This document shows, piece by piece, positions 1-5,105 of a stretch of DNA of 5,105 bases. Position numbers and translations under genes: made by a program. The notes under the pieces were generated by a model. It did no database searches. It saw only the letters and a program-made list of their open reading frames with translations, and was not told the origin of the DNA. The DNA lies in the NCBI GenBank assembly GCA_913009925.1, contig CAJVWY010000103.1, forward strand, positions 1 to 5,105, written 5' to 3'. Every line of letters starts with the position of its first letter. Within the stretch, counting starts at the first letter, position 1. The DNA is from an uncultured bacterium (GTDB lineage: Bacteria; Actinomycetota; Thermoleophilia; BMS3ABIN01).

Positions 1-95
1 GGTGTGTAGTGGTAGTGTGTGGTCGAGCGACGCCGGTCTTCATAGTGGTGCAGTGGTAGGGTGCTATCGACGGTGTTTTTCATTTTTTTTTTTTT
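1..95. other. Non-biological contig end: off-the-end base calls and T-run
   Basis: This stretch lies outside the P5 adapter, so it cannot be genomic. It ends in 13 T (83-95) directly before the adapter. Read on the reverse strand it is adapter, then poly-A, then A/C-rich irregular sequence. That is the usual output when an Illumina read runs past the end of a short library molecule. It should be trimmed and not annotated. Confidence 0.93.
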
Positions 96-153
96 AATGA
101 TACGGCGACCACCGAGATCTACACTCTTTCCCTACACGACGCTCTTCCGATCT
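96..153 (+). other. Illumina P5 / TruSeq universal adapter (contamination)
   Basis: The 58 bases match the TruSeq universal adapter from its first bases (AATGATACGGCGACCACC) through the ACACTCTTTCCC segment to the closing GCTCTTCCGATCT. I recognised it from memory and see no mismatch. Genomic sequence begins at 154. Any reading frame crossing 153/154 is artefactual. Reverse-strand translation of the region gives the familiar adapter peptide GRASCRERV. Confidence 0.98.
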
Positions 154-515
154 TCATCGGCGAGCTGGCCGGCGAGGTGCCGGTGATCCTGCATATCTGC
201 CGCAACAGCATGCCTATCCTGGCGGAGATGGCGCGCACCGGGGCGGCCGTGCTGGAGCTGGATTCGCCGGTGGACCTGGCCGAAGCCCGCCGGGCCGTAG
301 GCGAGGGGATAGTGCTCAAGGGAAACATCGATGCCGCAGCCGTTATAGAAAAGGGGAAGGTTGCCGATGTGGAACAAGCGGTTCGCGCTGCCATTGACGC
401 CGCCGCCGCGGGGGGCCGTTTCATCCTCAGCACCGGTGACTCCATCCCCCTGGCGGCTCCGGAAGAAAACATAGCGGCTTTGGTAGAATATGGAAGAAAA
501 TACGGTAGGTACTGA
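154..515 (+). CDS. UroD/MtaA-like corrinoid methyltransferase, C-terminal part (partial)
   Basis: This is the C-terminal ~120 residues of a uroporphyrinogen-decarboxylase-superfamily protein of the MtaA/MtbA/CmuA type. Such proteins are TIM-barrel, zinc-dependent enzymes that move a methyl group between a corrinoid protein and a thiol or other acceptor. The reading frame is open back to the adapter junction at 154, and the N-terminal two thirds is missing. Visible family features, numbered from the GTG at 177, are PVILHIC with His6 and Cys8 (the HxC zinc pair), the VDLAEA and LKGNID strands, and the ending APEENIAALVEYGRKYGRY. Two oddities stand out. The usual ICGN is ICRN here. Where MtaA/MtbA carry the third zinc ligand (PGC), this protein reads TGD, with Asp88. 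True UroD is unlikely, because it lacks the HxC pair and the next gene is a corrinoid protein. The stop TGA touches the next start, so the two are surely co-transcribed. The substrate cannot be told. Confidence 0.85.
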
Positions 516-1154
516 TTGTCGCAGACCCTGGAAAAATTCAAGCAGGCGATAGTGGACGGCGATGCCGACGGCAGCGTGACGCTGTCGGAGACGATCGTCA
601 CCCGGGCCGACGCCACAGCCGAACAGATAATCGACCACCTGTCGGCAGCGATGGAGGAGGTAGGCAGCCGCTACGAGACGGGAGAATACTTCATCCCCGA
701 GATGCTGCGCAGCGCCGAGGCGGTGGAACGGTCGCTGGCGGTGCTGGAGCCATATCTCTTTGAGCGGCAGCAGGATCAGAGCGGGGTGGTGGTGATGGGG
801 ACGGTCAAGGGGGATATCCACAACATCGGCAAGAATATCATCGTCTCGGCGCTGAAGGCGGCGGGATACGAGGTGCACGACCTGGGCGTCAATGTATCCA
901 CCACCAAGTTCATTGACAAGGTCAGGCAGGTGGATGCGGACCTGCTGCTGCTTTCGGCGTTCACCACCTCCACCAAGCCGGCGGTGCTGGAAATACTCTC
1001 GACCCTGGAGGATGAGGGGCTGAGAGACCACCTCAAGGTAATCTCCGGCGGCGCCTCCCATTCGCCGGAGTTCGCCCGCGAGGTCGGCGTGGACGGCTTC
1101 GCTACCGACGTGAAGAGTACCCTGGCGGTGTGCCGGAAGCTGCTGAGTGATTAA
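516..1154 (+). CDS. Corrinoid-binding methyl-carrier protein (MtbC/MttC/MtaC-like)
   Basis: This complete 212-residue protein has the normal length and two-domain plan of the MtaC/MtbC/MttC corrinoid proteins. A helical cap (about 1-85, with GEYFIPEMLRSAEAV) is followed by a Rossmann-like B12 domain (about 88-212). The cobalt-ligand motif DxHxxG is D100-I-H102-N-I-G105, so His102 should be the lower axial ligand. After it come 41 residues, S147-A-F149 (an SxF variant of SxL), 28 residues and GG at 178-179, which is the classic spacing. Its role is a soluble methyl shuttle: methylated by a substrate-specific methyltransferase outside the window and demethylated by a partner such as the upstream UroD-like protein. 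The start is TTG directly after the upstream TGA. It has only a weak ribosome site (GGTAGGT, 504-510), so translational coupling is likely, and the alignable N-terminus agrees with this start. The methyl donor is unknown, so no gene symbol is given. Confidence 0.93.
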   Translation: MSQTLEKFKQAIVDGDADGSVTLSETIVTRADATAEQIIDHLSAAMEEVGSRYETGEYFIPEMLRSAEAVERSLAVLEPYLFERQQDQSGVVVMGTVKGDIHNIGKNIIVSALKAAGYEVHDLGVNVSTTKFIDKVRQVDADLLLLSAFTTSTKPAVLEILSTLEDEGLRDHLKVISGGASHSPEFAREVGVDGFATDVKSTLAVCRKLLSD

Positions 1155-1156
1155 TG

Positions 1157-1183
1157 TTGAATTTTTACAAGTAAGATTATAGT
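1157..1183 (+). promoter_or_regulatory. Candidate sigma-70-type promoter
   Basis: TTGAAT (1157-1162) is followed 15 bases later by TATAGT (1178-1183), a 5/6 match to the -10 consensus. With a 17-base spacer the alternative -10 is TAGTAT (1180-1185). The site sits in the AT-rich patch just after the corrinoid-gene stop. It would start a transcript near 1190 with a ~150-base leader before the radical SAM gene. The spacing is suboptimal and the evidence is pattern only. Confidence 0.3.
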
Positions 1184-1200
1184 ATTACAGCTAATTAAGC

Positions 1201-1230
1201 TGGTTCACCGGAAGCTTTCCGGTCTGACCA
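1201..1230 (+). other. Hairpin in the intergenic leader
   Basis: ACCGGAA (1207-1213) and TTCCGGT (1217-1223) form a perfect 7-bp stem around a GCT loop. TGGT (1201-1204) and ACCA (1227-1230) add a 4-bp outer stem across a small TC/CTG internal loop. No T-run follows, so this is not a classical terminator by itself. It may be a structured leader element or part of the 3' end of the upstream transcript. Bases 1220-1227 can also pair with the 3' arm of the downstream hairpin at 1287-1304. Confidence 0.5.
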
Positions 1231-1286
1231 ATCAGGGCGTGGGGACTTCAATTACCCGGTAGGAATCTAGCCGCTTCGTATATATC

Positions 1287-1310
1287 CAGTCTGGCCTCAG
1301 ACTGTTGTTT
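1287..1310 (+). terminator. Probable Rho-independent terminator
   Basis: CAGTCTG (1287-1293) and CAGACTG (1298-1304) are perfect inverted repeats around a GCCT loop and are followed by TTGTTT (1305-1310). The 7-bp stem with an imperfect T-tract would make a moderate terminator. It lies 132 bases after the corrinoid-gene stop and only 33 bases before the radical SAM start. It could end the methyltransferase transcript, or act as an attenuator for the radical SAM gene if the promoter at 1157-1183 is real. Confidence 0.55.
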
Positions 1311-1343
1311 AATGGATGAAGCAAAATCCGGGACCAGTTCACC

Positions 1344-2801
1344 TTGCCGTCGGCCCTTGAGAATATTGCAGCAGTGAGTATAGCTGATAAAACAAAAAGC
1401 GATAGAGATTTAAAAGTATTATTGATGACCCCTCCCGAGGGCCTCTGGAAAGAGAAGGTGGAGCGACCCTGGATCTCAACCCAACCGCTGGGGCTCGCCT
1501 ATGTGGCGGCGGCCATCCGGGACCAGGGCTTCCAGGTCGAGATGCTTGATGCCTACTCCCTGGGGTTATCAGGTCAGGTGATCGCCAGAGAGATAGCGGA
1601 GTTACGGCCCGACGTCGTGGGCATCTCCTCGCTCACCCCCCAGTGGCCTGACGTGGAAACGCTGGCCGATATCGTCAAGGCACAGAACCAGGACATCATC
1701 ACCGTAGTCGGCGGCCCTCATGTGACAGCCCTCCCCAGGGATTCAGCCGGCCACCGGAGTGTCGATATCGCCGTGGTGGGCGAGGGGGAGGATACCATGG
1801 TCGAGATCTGTGAGGCGGCGGCAGGTGAAACCGGTTTCTCCGGTGTAGACGGGATCGTTATAGGCCTCAATGGAGAGATAGAGAGTACCCCCCTGCGGGT
1901 CAGGAACATGGCCCTGGACCAGGTGCCGTTCCCCGCCCACGATCTGCTGCCTGAGCCCGCCCTTTACAACCCGTTCCCCGTCTGGGGCACCGGCGGCAAC
2001 TTCTCCTGCATGATCAGCGGCAGAGGCTGTCCCTACGATTGCAGTTTCTGTGATGTGACAGAGCAACAGGGAAAGCGTTACCGGTTGCGCAGCGCCGTCA
2101 ATATCGTGGACGAACTGACCTGGCTTCATGAGGAATTCGGCGTCAGGACCTTTTCCTTTCGCGACCCCTCGGTAGTCTGCAAGCGCAGCCGCCTGATGGA
2201 GATGTGCGAACTGATCAGCGAGCGCGGACTGGATATGGGCTGGACCTGCAGCAGCCGCGCCAATGAAGTCGACCTGGAGATGCTGCAGGCCATGAAAAAC
2301 GCCGGATGCCGCCTGGTCCAGTACGGGATCGAGGTGGGAAACGCTGAGCTTCTCAAGGAGATAAAGAAAGTCAGCAAGGAAAGGGTCATACAGGCGGTGA
2401 GCGACACCAGGAAGGCCGGGCTTTCGGCCCATGGATACTTCCTGTTCGGATTCGTCGAGGAGACGGAGGAGACCTTGAAGGAGACGGTGGAGTTCTCGAA
2501 GCAGCTTGAACTGGACAGCGCCGGCTTTGCCGTGATGGTCCCGTTTCCGGGGACGCAGGAGTTTGAGAAGTACCGCCAGGAGGGCCTTTTGTTGACCGAG
2601 GACTGGCGGGAATATGATGTGATGGGCAAGCCGGTCTACCGGCATAAGCACATTTCCAACGAGAAGTTGACCCGGGCTCCGAGGATGGCATACCGCAGCT
2701 TCTACATGAGGCCCAGTATCATCGCCAGGCACCTGCGGAAAATGACTTCCTTCGGCGTGGTCCGCAACTATCTGCGGAGTGCCCGGATGATGTTCAACTG
2801 A
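1344..2801 (+). CDS. B12-binding radical SAM protein (BchE-like / class B methylase superfamily)
   Basis: This complete 485-residue protein is in the usual size range for the family. An N-terminal cobalamin-binding Rossmann domain (about 23-165) starts with LKVLLMTPPEG and includes VVGGPHVTALP (121-131) and VGEGEDT. It lacks the DxHxxG ligand motif, as is usual for cobalamin radical SAM enzymes. The radical SAM barrel (about 218-400) has the 4Fe-4S motif C229-x3-C233-x2-C236 in GCPYDCSFCDV and a YGIEVGN strand (327-333) of the SAM-binding type. The C-terminus (about 400-485) is basic and of unknown role. Such enzymes methylate unactivated carbons or build rings by radical chemistry, and the substrate cannot be inferred here. 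The start is uncertain. TTG at 1344 has GGGA (1330-1333) upstream, GTG at 1374 is an alternative, and the ATG at residue 28 would cut the first strand. The gene follows a hairpin and terminator, and its end overlaps the convergent glycosyltransferase by 34 bases. Confidence 0.9.
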   Translation: MPSALENIAAVSIADKTKSDRDLKVLLMTPPEGLWKEKVERPWISTQPLGLAYVAAAIRDQGFQVEMLDAYSLGLSGQVIAREIAELRPDVVGISSLTPQWPDVETLADIVKAQNQDIITVVGGPHVTALPRDSAGHRSVDIAVVGEGEDTMVEICEAAAGETGFSGVDGIVIGLNGEIESTPLRVRNMALDQVPFPAHDLLPEPALYNPFPVWGTGGNFSCMISGRGCPYDCSFCDVTEQQGKRYRLRSAVNIVDELTWLHEEFGVRTFSFRDPSVVCKRSRLMEMCELISERGLDMGWTCSSRANEVDLEMLQAMKNAGCRLVQYGIEVGNAELLKEIKKVSKERVIQAVSDTRKAGLSAHGYFLFGFVEETEETLKETVEFSKQLELDSAGFAVMVPFPGTQEFEKYRQEGLLLTEDWREYDVMGKPVYRHKHISNEKLTRAPRMAYRSFYMRPSIIARHLRKMTSFGVVRNYLRSARMMFN

Positions 2802-4483
2802 CCCGTTCGCTCAGGAAGCGGGCCGGTTCCCACCACGAACACCTGGAAAAGCTCCACCGGGGCCCGGGATATGGCGAACGGCATCGTTCCCCAGTAGGTG
2901 CCGTAGAAGCCGGCGTCGGCCTGCCTCCCCATGACCCGCACCGGGAAATCGCTTTGAGCCTCGATGGTTTCCGCCAGGCGCATGCGGGAAGATACGCTTT
3001 CCGCCAGCGGCCAGTCGGCTACCCCGGGGGACACGATGATGTCACCCCCCGCCACCTCCTCGTTGCCGGACGACAGGTATTTGTAGCCCTCAGCCTCCAT
3101 GTAGTGCCTGAACCCCCATTCACCGATGAACCAGACGGTGCCGCTGGTCTGATAGCGTCCGGAGAAATCCGCGGCGAAGTCACGGTAGCTGCCGGCCAGC
3201 TGGTAATCGGCGATGGAAATCAAGGTGCCGGCCAGGAAAGTTAGTACGATGACGACGACGGCGGCGGCTTTTTTCCAACCGGCGGGAACCGGGAGGAACT
3301 CCAGCTCCCTGAAGACTATCAGTACCACAGGGGCAAGGAACGGCAGCATGTACTTGGCTGTCGCGTGAGGAAGAAGGATAAGCGTGCCGGCCAGCATGAC
3401 CGTGAACCACAGAGCCAGAAACAGGAAATCAGTATCCACCGTCCGCTGCCTGGCCGCCTTTACCAGCTGCCCTATCGATTCCGTTATCACTATCGCCAGC
3501 AGCATCAGGGACGCTGTCAGCAGGATTATATAGATAAGGGAGGCGGTTCCCGTGAAGTTATCGGCCCGGTAATGATAGATACCCAGGGCGGAGGCGGTCA
3601 CCGTGGCCCCGGCCAGCAGGATGGCGCGCCACTTTCTGAACGAGAATACCGCGATCATGGCCAGGGGGAACACGGAGACGCCGCCTATCTGGAGCAACAT
3701 TCCCTCGGCCCGGTCGAGCACATGTTGCGCGGACAGGCTGGTACCACCCGCGTGTGCGAAGCGCGGCAGTTCGCCGTACTGCGAAATATTTATCAAGATG
3801 TACAGCGCGAAGGCGGCGGCGGGCAGAAGGAACGGGAGCGAATTCTTCCGGGTGAGTCTGCCCGTGAACAAGGGATATGCCGGCAGCAATACCATCAACG
3901 CCAGCGCCTGGTAACCGGTGAACACCGCGACCGTGACAGCGGCGGCGGACAGGGAAAGCAGTAGGGTGTCGTCCCGGTCCACCCCGTATACGTATAAAGC
4001 CGTAGCCGCCAGCCAAAATGCCATCATGGGCACATCAGCCATCAGGTTATGCGACATGACCATCACCACCGGGGTGGCCAGCAGCAGGAGGGTGGCCGGC
4101 AGCGGATGGCTCGTGAAGCGCCGGGCAAGAAAAAACATGGATATCCCCGCCATCAAGGGGAAGATGATATAGGCGATATGCAGCGGCTGCTCCCAATCGC
4201 CGCCGGTCAGGTACATTACCAGGGCTATGTAGAGCGCATCGACCGGCGGATGAGTGTCGCGCCATTCGCCGAAATCCTCACCCATCATGTGGTAATCGTT
4301 CACATGCTGGCTGAACGGCTGTTCCAGGTTCTTTTCGGCGAAGTCCAGGAATACGGCATCGTCTATGTGAAAAGCCTGATTGGAATAGGGAAGGGTGATA
4401 AACAGGACGAACAGCAGGATGGCGGCCAGGCTCAACACCAGCGCCAGTCTTGGAGTCAGATCGAATATACGATGGCCCGCTAT
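2768..4483 (-). CDS. Polytopic GT39-family (ArnT/PMT-like) glycosyltransferase
   Basis: This is a membrane protein of about 571 residues counted from 4483, with roughly 12 hydrophobic segments. GT39 enzymes move a sugar from a polyprenyl-phosphate donor onto lipid or protein on the outer face of the membrane. Family signs are TM1 (about 13-31), then the first outer loop with HIDDA (39-43), where the acidic pair fits the catalytic DE/DD motif, THPP (77-80), ADVPM (149-153), and ATAKYMLPF (374-382) in a late membrane segment. A soluble extracytoplasmic tail covers about 427-551. The start is unresolved. The frame is open up to 4600, but everything above 4483 overlaps the upstream radical SAM gene and does not look like protein. 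The basic stretch before TM1 argues for a start near 4483, where only ATA is available behind a good ribosome site. GTG at 4438 would lose that stretch. The gene is probably co-transcribed with the upstream gene. The acceptor is unknown. Confidence 0.85.
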   Translation of the reverse strand: MAGHRIFDLTPRLALVLSLAAILLFVLFITLPYSNQAFHIDDAVFLDFAEKNLEQPFSQHVNDYHMMGEDFGEWRDTHPPVDALYIALVMYLTGGDWEQPLHIAYIIFPLMAGISMFFLARRFTSHPLPATLLLLATPVVMVMSHNLMADVPMMAFWLAATALYVYGVDRDDTLLLSLSAAAVTVAVFTGYQALALMVLLPAYPLFTGRLTRKNSLPFLLPAAAFALYILINISQYGELPRFAHAGGTSLSAQHVLDRAEGMLLQIGGVSVFPLAMIAVFSFRKWRAILLAGATVTASALGIYHYRADNFTGTASLIYIILLTASLMLLAIVITESIGQLVKAARQRTVDTDFLFLALWFTVMLAGTLILLPHATAKYMLPFLAPVVLIVFRELEFLPVPAGWKKAAAVVVIVLTFLAGTLISIADYQLAGSYRDFAADFSGRYQTSGTVWFIGEWGFRHYMEAEGYKYLSSGNEEVAGGDIIVSPGVADWPLAESVSSRMRLAETIEAQSDFPVRVMGRQADAGFYGTYWGTMPFAISRAPVELFQVFVVGTGPLPERTGQLNIIRALRR

Positions 4484-4938
4484 TTCGCCACCTTCGGGTC
4501 TTTTCCCGAAAGCTGCAGGTACTGGCCGGCCACCTGCCCGTACATCAGGGGGTTGAACAGTATGTTGGTGACGAAATAGCATTCGTGTGAACAGTAGCAT
4601 CTGCTGTTGTGGATCTTGGCACGGACCCGGTCGGCCTGCTCTGAATGAAACAGCTTCCTGAAATCATAATCGAATTCACGGATATTGCCCATAACGTCAA
4701 GGAGGATCTCACAGGGGAAGACATCGCCCACCTCGTTCATCACCGCCGTGATACGGCCGGCGTAACAGGGCAGCAGCCGCCGGCTCTGGCGCATGGTCTC
4801 ATGGATGAGCTGACGTTGAACCAGGTCCTGGGCTGATTTCAGACGCGCCATGGTGAAGTGATACATCTTGGGCTTGTCGCCCTTGAGCTCCACGTCCAGC
4901 CGGTCGATGGCCCGCTTGTACTTATCCAGATCGATATG
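4480..4938 (-). CDS. Radical SAM/SPASM-type protein, C-terminal part (partial)
   Basis: These are the last ~152 residues of a larger protein. The frame is open into the adapter at 4939, so the true start and the core CxxxCxxC motif are off the contig. Any start called inside the adapter (residues MLFRS) is artificial. What remains resembles a SPASM-type auxiliary Fe-S domain. It has Cys at 4765-4767 (PCYAGRITAVM), Cys at 4711-4713 (GDVFPCEIL), the MGNIREFDYDF segment, and a CxCxxxC group, CYCSHEC (4579-4599). Five Cys in this order are typical of radical SAM proteins with auxiliary cluster domains, and an HEC ending is common. The family is assigned by recognition of this C-terminal pattern only. 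The downstream glycosyltransferase on the same strand suggests a role in envelope glycan or lipid modification, which is inference from position. Confidence 0.72.
   Translation of the reverse strand, partial: HIDLDKYKRAIDRLDVELKGDKPKMYHFTMARLKSAQDLVQRQLIHETMRQSRRLLPCYAGRITAVMNEVGDVFPCEILLDVMGNIREFDYDFRKLFHSEQADRVRAKIHNSRCYCSHECYFVTNILFNPLMYGQVAGQYLQLSGKDPKVAK
4488..4495 (-). promoter_or_regulatory. Ribosome binding site for the glycosyltransferase
   Basis: On the reverse strand GAAGGTGG lies inside the last codons of the upstream gene, four bases before ATA (4483-4481). That ATA overlaps the upstream TAG stop as ATAG. This is the only Shine-Dalgarno-like sequence near the glycosyltransferase start, and it is the reason for preferring a start close to 4483 over GTG at 4438. 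Confidence 0.4.
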
Positions 4939-5004
4939 AGATCGGAAGAGCACACGTCTGAACTCCAGTCACATTCCTTTATCTCGTATGCCGTCTTCTG
5001 CTTG
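4939..5004 (+). other. Illumina TruSeq index adapter (contamination)
   Basis: The A at 4939 plus GATCGGAAGAGCACACGTCT onward matches the TruSeq indexed adapter. The barcode is ATTCCT followed by TT (4973-4980). The standard P7 end follows (ATCTCGTATGCCGTC... to 5004). The barcode agrees with what I remember as TruSeq index 27. Genomic sequence ends at 4938. Confidence 0.98.
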
Positions 5005-5105
5005 AAAAAAAAAAACTCCTCCCCCAACACCTTCTTAGCATCCTAATGAGCGCCAGCTTCCGGACGACCCTTCCCATCATGACCAATCTGCCCACTTGTT
5101 GCAGC
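5005..5105. other. Non-biological contig end: A-run and off-the-end base calls
   Basis: Eleven A (5005-5015) follow the adapter, then a C-rich irregular stretch to the end. In read orientation this mirrors the left end (adapter, poly-A, A/C-rich noise). The short open frames here translate to well-known adapter peptides (SEEHTSELQSH on one strand, KQKTAYEI on the other) and are not genes. Confidence 0.92.

Larger units (their letters stand above)
1155..1343. other. AT-rich intergenic region / likely 5' leader
   Basis: This 189-base gap separates the corrinoid-protein stop from the radical SAM start. Its first 50 bases are clearly AT-richer than the rest of the insert, as expected for a promoter. 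The remainder holds a strong hairpin (1201-1230) and a terminator-like hairpin (1287-1310). I looked for conserved cores of cobalamin, SAM, THF, glycine, guanidine and c-di-GMP riboswitches and for a tRNA fold, and recognised none. Confidence 0.7.

Noticed and set aside
83..95. T-run as a Rho-independent terminator tail or poly-A signal
   Set aside because: It lies directly outside the P5 adapter and is a sequencing artefact.
119..1061. Long reverse-strand frames over the methyltransferase and corrinoid genes
   Set aside because: They are antisense shadows of well-supported GC-rich genes. Two of them use adapter or junction sequence, and their translations are low-complexity without family motifs.
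1188..1202. Small inverted repeat CAGCT/AGCTG around AATTA
   Set aside because: The 5-bp stem is too short to call an operator or structure without comparative data.
1198..1230. tRNA T-arm-like GGTTC element
   Set aside because: GGTTCACC resembles a T-arm, but no acceptor, D or anticodon stems can be drawn around it. The sequence fits the local hairpin better.
1188..1286. Cobalamin or other known riboswitch
   Set aside because: The B12 theme of the neighbours made this attractive, but no B12-box-like core or other recognised aptamer consensus could be found by eye.
1743..2732. A 329-residue reverse-strand frame under the radical SAM gene
   Set aside because: The opposite strand carries a clear cobalamin and CxxxCxxC radical SAM protein. 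The reverse translation is rich in His, Gly and Arg, with no recognisable domain.
2954..4579. Several forward frames across the glycosyltransferase
   Set aside because: They are shadows of the reverse-strand membrane protein, whose translation has consistent hydrophobic segments and GT39 motifs. The forward translations are Gln/Arg/Gly-rich and featureless.
4839..5046. Short frames at the right end with Lys/Phe-rich peptides
   Set aside because: They are read from the index adapter and the homopolymer run. The peptides are known adapter translations.

Overview
The window is one assembled contig with about 4.8 kb of genuine prokaryotic DNA (154-4938) between untrimmed Illumina adapters. The full P5/TruSeq universal adapter lies at 96-153. 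The TruSeq index adapter lies at 4939-5004 and carries a barcode reading ATTCCT plus TT. Outside the adapters are a T-run or A-run (83-95, 5005-5015) and then about 80-90 bases of off-the-end base calls at each side. These ends are not biological, and both outermost genes are cut by the adapter junctions, so they are partial for technical reasons.

The real insert is GC-rich, with one AT-rich intergenic gap, and looks like an anaerobic bacterium from a metagenome. The content (corrinoid methyl-transfer proteins, a cobalamin-binding radical SAM enzyme, a second radical SAM protein and a GT39-type membrane glycosyltransferase) fits groups such as Dehalococcoidia-like Chloroflexota, anaerobic Actinomycetota, Firmicutes or Desulfobacterota. 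The sequence alone does not decide among them.

Layout: on the + strand, the C-terminal part of a UroD/MtaA-like methyltransferase (154-515) is followed immediately, with TTG right after TGA, by a complete corrinoid-binding methyl-carrier protein (516-1154). Together they form a methyl-transfer module in which the cobalamin protein carries a methyl group from an unseen substrate-specific methyltransferase. A 189-base AT-rich gap follows (1155-1343). It holds a candidate promoter, a hairpin and a terminator-like hairpin, with alternative base pairing that could make it an attenuator. Next is a complete B12-binding radical SAM gene (1344-2801).

On the - strand, reading from the right edge, are the C-terminal part of a radical SAM protein with a SPASM-like Cys cluster (4938-4480) and a polytopic GT39-like glycosyltransferase (about 4483-2768). 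These two abut or overlap and probably form an operon for making or modifying a cell-envelope glycan or lipid. The glycosyltransferase and the B12 radical SAM gene converge and overlap tail to tail by 34 bases.

I see no mobile element, CRISPR array or RNA gene, and no convincing new multi-gene system. The points most worth a second look are the adapter ends, the missing third zinc-ligand Cys in the methyltransferase, the possible attenuator leader, and the glycosyltransferase start, where the only codon with a good ribosome binding site is ATA.
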